Source of the DNA: Phlebotomus papatasi
Taxonomy: Eukaryota > Arthropoda > Insecta > Diptera > Psychodidae
Reading direction: 5' to 3'
DNA: 64,000 bases
NCBI RefSeq assembly: GCF_024763615.1
Contig: NC_077222.1
Location: 11,284,001 to 11,348,000, forward strand
The stretch's first letter is position 1; every line of letters begins with the position of its first letter. Shown piece after piece: positions 59,150 to 64,000 of this stretch. The translations under genes and the position numbers were made by a program. The notes beneath the pieces were generated by a model. It had not been told where the DNA came from and did not search any database. It was given only the letters and a program-made list of their open reading frames with translations.

Positions 59150-61025
59150 TGTTCTACTACTTTTGGGGAAAAACATGTAAAACGAAGTGAGTGAAGACGA
59201 AATGCGCGATGACGAGTAAGTTAAGACGAAATGCGTGTGGATGAAATTACTAAAGACAAAATAAGTGAAGACGAAATGCATGAGAACGAAATGAGTGAAG
59301 ATTAAAAGTATGAAGACGAATAAGTGTGGACAAAATGCGCGAAGACGAAGTGAATGAAGACGATATGAGTGAAGATGAAATGTTGAAGACGAAATACGTG
59401 AGGACGAAGCGAGTGAACACGAAAAGTATGAAGATGAATAAGTGACGACGAAATGCGCGAAGACGAAATGAATAAAGACGAAATGATTGAAGATAAAATG
59501 CGTGAAGACGAAATGAGTGAAGATGATACGCGTGAAAATGAAATAAGTGAAGACGAAACGCGCGAAGACGAAGTGAATACAGGCGAAATGTGTGAAGACA
59601 AAATAAGTAAAGACGAAATGAGTGAAGACGAAATGACTGAAGACGAATAACTGAAGACGAATAACTGAAGACGAATAAGTAAAGACGAATAAATGAAGAC
59701 GAATAAGTGAAGACGAAATAAGTGAAGACGAAATGAATGAAGGCAAAACGTGTGAAGACGAAGTTAATAAAAAATAAAGACGAAATGTGTGAAGACGAAA
59801 TCAGTGAAAACGAAGCGCGTGAAGACTAAACGTGTGAAGGTGAAATGAGTGAAGACGAATAACTCAAGACTAATAAGTGAAGACGAAATGAGTGAAGACG
59901 AAATGAATGAATTCGAAATGATTGAAGGCGAAATGATTGAAGACGAAATAAGTAAAGACGATATAAGTGAAGACGAAATGACTGAAGACGAATAACTGCA
60001 GACGAATAACTGTAGACGAATAAGTGAAGACGAATAAGTGAAACCAAAATGAGTGATGACGAAATGAATGAAGACGAAATGATTGAAGACAAAACGTGTA
60101 AAGACGAAATAAGTGAAGACGAAATGAGTGAAGACGAAATGAGTGAAGACGAAATGACTGAAGACGAATAAGTGAAGACGAAATGAGTGAAGACGAGATG
60201 ATTGAAGACGAAATGTATGAAGACAAAACGTGTGAAGACGAAGTGAATAAAAAATAAAGACGAAATGTGTGAAGACGAAATCAGTGAAAATGAAAGTGTG
60301 ATGACTAAACTTGTGAAGATGAAATGAGTGAAGACGAATAACTGAAGACGAATAAGAAAAGACGAATAACTGAAGACGAATAAGTGAAAACAAAATGAGT
60401 GCAGACGACATGAATGAAGACGAAATGATTGAAGACGAAATAAGTGAAGACGAAAAATAAGTGAAGATGAAATAAGTGAAAACGAAATAAGTGAAGACGA
60501 AATGAGTGAAGACGAAATAAGTGAAAACGAAATAAGTGAAGACGAAATAAGTGAAAACGAAATAAGTGAAGACGAAATGAGTGAAGACGAAATAAGTGAA
60601 GGCGAAATAAGTGAAGACGAAATAAGTGAAAACGAAATAAGTGAAGACGAAATGGGTGAAGACGAAATGACTGAAGACGAATAACTCAAGACGAATAAGT
60701 GAAGACGAAATAAGTGAAGACGAAATGTATGAAGACAAAACGTGTGAAGACGAAGTGACTAAAGAATAAAGACGAAATGTATGAAGACGAAATCAGTGAA
60801 AACGAAAGTGTGAAGACTAAACGTGTGAAGATGAAGTGAGTGAAGACGAATAACTGAAGACGAATAAGTGAAGACGAAATAAATGAAGACGAAATGAGTG
60901 AAGATGAATAAGTGATGACGAAATATGTGAAGATGAAATGCGCGAAGACGAAATGAATTAAAACGAAATGATTGAAGTCGAAATTAGTAAAGACGAAATA
61001 AATGAAGGCGAAACGATTACAACCG
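59150..61025. repeat. 15-bp minisatellite GAAGACGAAATGAGT, about 1.9 kb
   Basis: About 125 units of a 15-bp repeat (GAAGACGAAATGAGT and variants), with 14-bp units GAAGACGAATAACT or GAAGACGAATAAGT interspersed. A higher-order pattern of roughly 480-512 bp is visible from the marker ATAAAGACGAAATGT at about 59,774, 60,254 and 60,766, each followed by the same series of variants. Because 15 is a multiple of three, long open frames appear on both strands: S-E-D-E-M/I repeats on the plus strand and F-V-F-T-H/Y repeats on the minus strand (up to 324 codons). They lack conserved starts and splice context and are not genes. The coding strand of the host gene is almost entirely purine-rich here. Confidence 0.95.
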
Positions 61026-61216
61026 AAGTTTCGGCAAATCCATTCTAAACAATGCAAAACAAAATTACTAGTTATGCATCAAAATCACATCTTCGAGCAT
61101 TCTGCAAAGTATTTTTCACTTGCCAACCCCTTTTACCCTTCTCCCCAATTAGTTTAATTTATTTGGGAGATGTTTTCCCTTCCACTGAGTCTTTGTCGTT
61201 AATTTGAAACTTTCAG

Positions 61217-62571
61217 GTGAGAAAGAGCTACTATAGATTGGCCCAGCTCTATCATCCGGACAAGAATCCAAAGGGTCGGGATATTTTTGTGCGAGTCAAT
61301 CAGGCTTATGAGTTCCTCTGTGCTAGAACAGCCATGACAGATGGTCCAAGTCCAAGCAATATTGTACTGATTCTGAGGACACAGTCAATCCTCTTTGATC
61401 GGTATGCTGAGGAATTGAGACCGTACAAGTATGCGGGATATCCGCAATTGATAAAAACAATACGGCTTGAGACGAAGGATGAACAGTTGTTTTCGAAGTC
61501 TGTGCCACTTTTGAGTGCAGCAGCTGAATTGTGCTATCACACAGTTCACTGTTCGGCATTGAATGCGGAAGAATTGAGGCGGGAGGAGGGTATTGAGGCA
61601 CTGTTGGAGGCTTATTCGAGATGTGTGTCAATTATGGGGGTGGATTCTAAGCCGGAATCTCTGCACTATCAGGTCATTTCGAATATAACGATGTGCTTTG
61701 AGGTGGCGTGCAATTTTGAGAATTGCAAGAAGAAGATTCTGGAGTTGCCGCAGCTCGTGGTGGATGTTTGTCGGGTGGTGTACTTTAAGCATTCACTTTC
61801 GGTGGGATTGGTCACGAGTTTAGCGGCTAATAATCTCGATTTGCAGTGCAATTTGGTGAAGAATGGGGTTCTGTGGTCACTCCTTCTCTTTATGTTTGAC
61901 TATGATTACACGTTGGACGAGAGCGGAGTGGCTACGGATGAAAAGTCAAATAATCAGAAAGTGGCCAATAATCTGGCAAAGCTTGCAATATTGGCATGTG
62001 TCTCTCTGGCTGGGTATGAGATGACAAATTTGGCAAAGCCTAAAATATCCCAAACACCTCCCCCACCTCCCATTCAGCAAAAACCGAATAATACGGCCAA
62101 TTCAAACTATCAAGGAGGCACAAATCTTGCCCTCAGAAGCACCTACAATACCCAAGCTAGAAACCTCCTCCAGGACAAGTCAAAGGGGAACTTTAAGTCT
62201 TATGTGGAGGAAAAAGTTGATGATTCTGTGGCTGAGGAGGCTCTTCCTGAGGAAGAGAAGAAAGCCGAAACAGTTGAAGATGAACGAAAGTATGCAATAA
62301 GTGGACAGGCTGAAAATGTTGTGGTAAAAAAGATTCTCGATAAGCTCGTGACACCATTTGTGGCCAATAAATTCTCCACGGATCCCGATCGGGATGTCCT
62401 CAAAATGTTGACATCAAACACGAGAAATCCCTACTTGATCTGGGACAATGGCACGAGAGCACAATTAATTGATTTTCTGGAATATCAAAGGACAACAAGT
62501 TCCAAAGAACAATACGAAGATATAACGGATATCTACAGCATTGTTGAAGGATTCAGCTTTGATGCTCACAA
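61217..62571 (+). CDS. Rme-8: Rme-8/DNAJC13 coding exon 5 (J domain HPD motif, third IWN-type repeat)
   Basis: Encodes residues 1318-1768 plus two bases of the next codon. It opens in the J domain: VRKSYYRLAQLYHPDKNPKG, with the HPD motif at 1330-1332 (61,253-61,261), which activates the Hsc70 ATPase. Next come conserved blocks VNQAYEFLC, PYKYAGYPQLI, LSAAAELCYHTVHCSALNAE and FDYDYTLDESGV. A lineage-variable insert follows, with PPPPP and an acidic stretch EALPEEEKKAETVEDE. The third IWN-type repeat reads IWD at 1725-1727 (NPYLIWDNGTRAQL). The donor is AA|GTAAGT at 62,572 (phase 2); the in-frame TAA at 62,573-62,575 lies in the intron and is not the gene's stop. The family is about 2,200-2,400 residues long, so the C-terminal part lies beyond the window. 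Confidence 0.95.
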
Positions 62572-63209
62572 GTAAGTTTTCTCTAAACAAAGTAACATTG
62601 ATAAGGATTCAATTAGTTTGGATGATATTCCCTGGATGCATTTCCCAAGCAAAAGTCAAATATAGAAGGTACATTAGACTATTTGATCTCCCGGAATTTT
62701 AAAGGTGAATTTTCCGATACGCAATGGCTTTCTAAATTACATGAAGTGTCTGATATTTCTTGAGTAGGCAGAGAAAACCCAATTTAGTTGGAAATTTCTG
62801 AAGAATTCTGAGAAATTTCCACAAATTGATTTTCTGTCTAAAGCTTCCCTTCAATAATCAAGTCGAGCATTAAATCTCTACGTTCACAGTACGTCAAGCT
62901 ATTGAATTTTGCAGCACAATGGTATTTTCGGAAATTCAGAATCTAATTTAGGCCCCGCCCATAAATAACAGACGGCCACGCCCTATTAGGAACTCTGAAG
63001 CAATTTATATTGATTTATTAATTTATATTCCATTGTTTTATTGCAGAGAATACTTTAAAAAAAAACTTAATCACAAATGATGTAAGGTGTTTGGTCAGAA
63101 ACAAAACTAAGCCACGCCCCCAATAAAACTTCCACTGAATATAGTGCTATATTTCGACCGTAGATGTATACAAGCTGAAATCAAAGTGGGAATTCGGTCT
63201 AATTTTTTT

Positions 63210-63290
63210 GTTCTTCAATTTGACTTTATTTTGCCAACGTTTCGATCCTGGATGGGATCTTCTTCAGGGCCTATTACATACAAATTCAAT
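63210..63290 (-). mobile_element. Penelope-like element fragment with hammerhead-ribozyme-like core
   Basis: Read on the minus strand, the sequence has CTGAAGA (63,267-63,261), a hairpin with five paired bases GATCC/GGATC (arms 63,259-63,255 and 63,248-63,244), then GAAACGTTGGC, followed by AAAATAAAGTC. The order CTGANGA, stem, GAAAC and a nearby GTC is that of a hammerhead core with a minimal stem III, and this CTGAAGAAG...GAAACGTTGGC signature is known from Penelope-like retroelements. I do not see good pairing for stem I and there is one extra A before the stem, so ribozyme activity is doubtful. No reverse transcriptase is nearby; this would be a terminal fragment only. Confidence 0.5.
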
Positions 63291-63325
63291 CTTTTACTAA
63301 ACAATTCTTTGGACAATTTTTTAAA

Positions 63326-63409
63326 CAATTTCTTTGGGACTTTAACTCACACACACTGACAGTGGTTCTTCTAAGCAATTTCGTGTGAGTTAAAGTCTCA
63401 AAGAAATTC
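63326..63409. repeat. 27-bp near-perfect inverted repeat with a 30-base loop
   Basis: Bases 63,326-63,352 and 63,383-63,409 are reverse complements with about two mismatches (left arm CAATTTCTTTGGGACTTTAA, right arm starting GTGTGAGTTAAAGTCTC). It lies between the Penelope-like fragment and the terminal minisatellite. Confidence 0.75.
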
Positions 63410-63410
63410 T

Positions 63411-64000
63411 AGTAAGGCAGAAACGCATTTGAGAAACATGGAATCGGTCTCAAAAATCGCAGAACGGTGTCAAGAAGTATGAAAACGTCTTTGAGAACCG
63501 ACGGAATCGTTTGAAAAACCGCATAAATGTATCCCAAAAATACGAAAACGAGTTTAGAAACCCGGAAACTAATTTAAGGAATGCTGTAAAACTTCTAGAA
63601 GTCCGAAAATGTTTCCAAAAATTAATTCAAAATACAGGGAATCGGTTACAGAAAGAAACACAGAACGTTTATGAAGTCTCACTCAAAATGAATTGAATAA
63701 ATGCGATAATGGTTCTAGTCACGCAGAAACGCATTTGAGAAACACGGAATCGGTTTCAATAATCGCAGAACTGAACGAAGGAGTACGAAAATTTATTTGA
63801 AAACAGAGAAGCGGATGCAAAAAACATGGAAATGTTTTTCCAGAAATCCGTAAACATTTTCAGTATCGCTGAAACGATTTCTAGAAATTAGGAAATGTTT
63901 TTAAAAATACGGAAAAGAGTCCATGAAACACGAAAACGTATCTAAATGTCAGGAAACAAATGAAATAAACATGGAATCGTTTTGAGAGTCACAGAAACGT
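63411..64000. repeat. Intron 5 minisatellite, about 30-bp degenerate unit
   Basis: Words such as GAGAAACACGGAATCGG, AAACGCATTTGAGAAACA and AAAATCGCAGAAC recur every 28-35 bases with heavy divergence, up to the right edge. A longer repetition of 306 bp is visible: AAACGCATTTGAGAAACA at 63,421 and 63,727, followed by the same series of words. A 61-codon open frame here (63,511-63,696) is repeat-derived. Confidence 0.75.

Larger units (their letters stand above)
54054..61216 (+). other. Rme-8 intron 4 (7.2 kb, phase 0), interrupts the J domain
   Basis: The donor is GTAAGT at 54,054 and the acceptor is AACTTTCAG ending at 61,216. In order it contains a 150-bp direct repeat pair (54,213-54,747), a 22-bp perfect hairpin (55,217-55,315), a degenerate GAAACC repeat (55,385-57,960) broken by two copies of a 410-bp MITE and one other MITE-like element, about 1.1 kb of AT-rich sequence without recognisable features (about 57,960-59,130), and a 1.9-kb 15-bp minisatellite (59,150-61,025). 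Confidence 0.9.
62572..64000 (+). other. Rme-8 intron 5 (partial, phase 2)
   Basis: The donor GTAAGT is at 62,572 and no acceptor is found before the window ends. It contains AT-rich sequence to about 62,940, a GC-box-bearing repeat (62,950-63,120), a Penelope/hammerhead-like motif, a hairpin and a minisatellite running to the right edge. No further conserved Rme-8 coding sequence is visible. Confidence 0.8.

Noticed and set aside
59132..61057. Long open frames (up to 324 codons) on the minus strand and S-E-D-E-M frames on the plus strand
   Set aside because: They come from the 15-bp tandem repeat, whose length is a multiple of three. The residues are purely repetitive, there is no conserved domain, and the region lies in an intron of Rme-8.
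62573..62575. TAA as the end of the Rme-8 protein
   Set aside because: It overlaps a canonical donor (AA|GTAAGT), and the conserved family continues for several hundred residues beyond this point.

Overview
The window looks like nuclear DNA of an insect, most likely a fly (Diptera, possibly a nematoceran). The reasons are a protein-coding gene with few, large exons and canonical GT-AG introns, AT-rich introns full of short tandem repeats and non-autonomous DNA transposons, and a very large satellite array. The species cannot be fixed from the sequence alone.

Layout. (1) Bases 1 to about 39,139 are one unbroken head-to-tail satellite array of a 91-95 bp monomer, roughly 425 copies. It runs off the left edge of the window and contains higher-order duplications. 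(2) Bases 39,140-39,788 are a short unique segment that must hold the proximal 5' flank or 5' UTR. (3) From 39,789 to the right edge is a single plus-strand gene, the orthologue of Rme-8/DNAJC13, an endosomal J-domain protein. Five coding exons are visible: 39,789-40,260, 45,894-46,981, 49,128-49,934, 52,470-54,053 and 61,217-62,571. They join in frame to 1,768 complete codons. The gene continues past the window, because the C-terminal quarter or so of the protein is missing.

The introns are the unusual part. Intron 1 and the ends of intron 2 carry a dispersed short dyad, AGGTTA-N9-TAACCT, about 17 copies counting diverged ones and nearly always with a spacer of exactly nine bases. Intron 1 also holds two or three foldback/MITE-like elements, a perfect 28-bp hairpin and a 160-bp-arm inverted repeat. 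The centre of intron 2 is a 29-bp minisatellite. Intron 3 is almost entirely a TTCGAA-rich repeat with a 105-111 bp higher-order period. Intron 4 holds a degenerate GAAACC-type repeat invaded by two copies of a 410-bp foldback MITE, then about 1.9 kb of a 15-bp repeat. Intron 5 holds a Penelope/hammerhead-like motif and another minisatellite that runs off the right edge. Each intron has thus expanded its own short A-rich, CG-containing word, while the exons stay intact and conserved.

No second protein-coding gene, tRNA, rRNA or CRISPR array was found. Long open frames in the minisatellites are by-products of repeat periodicity.
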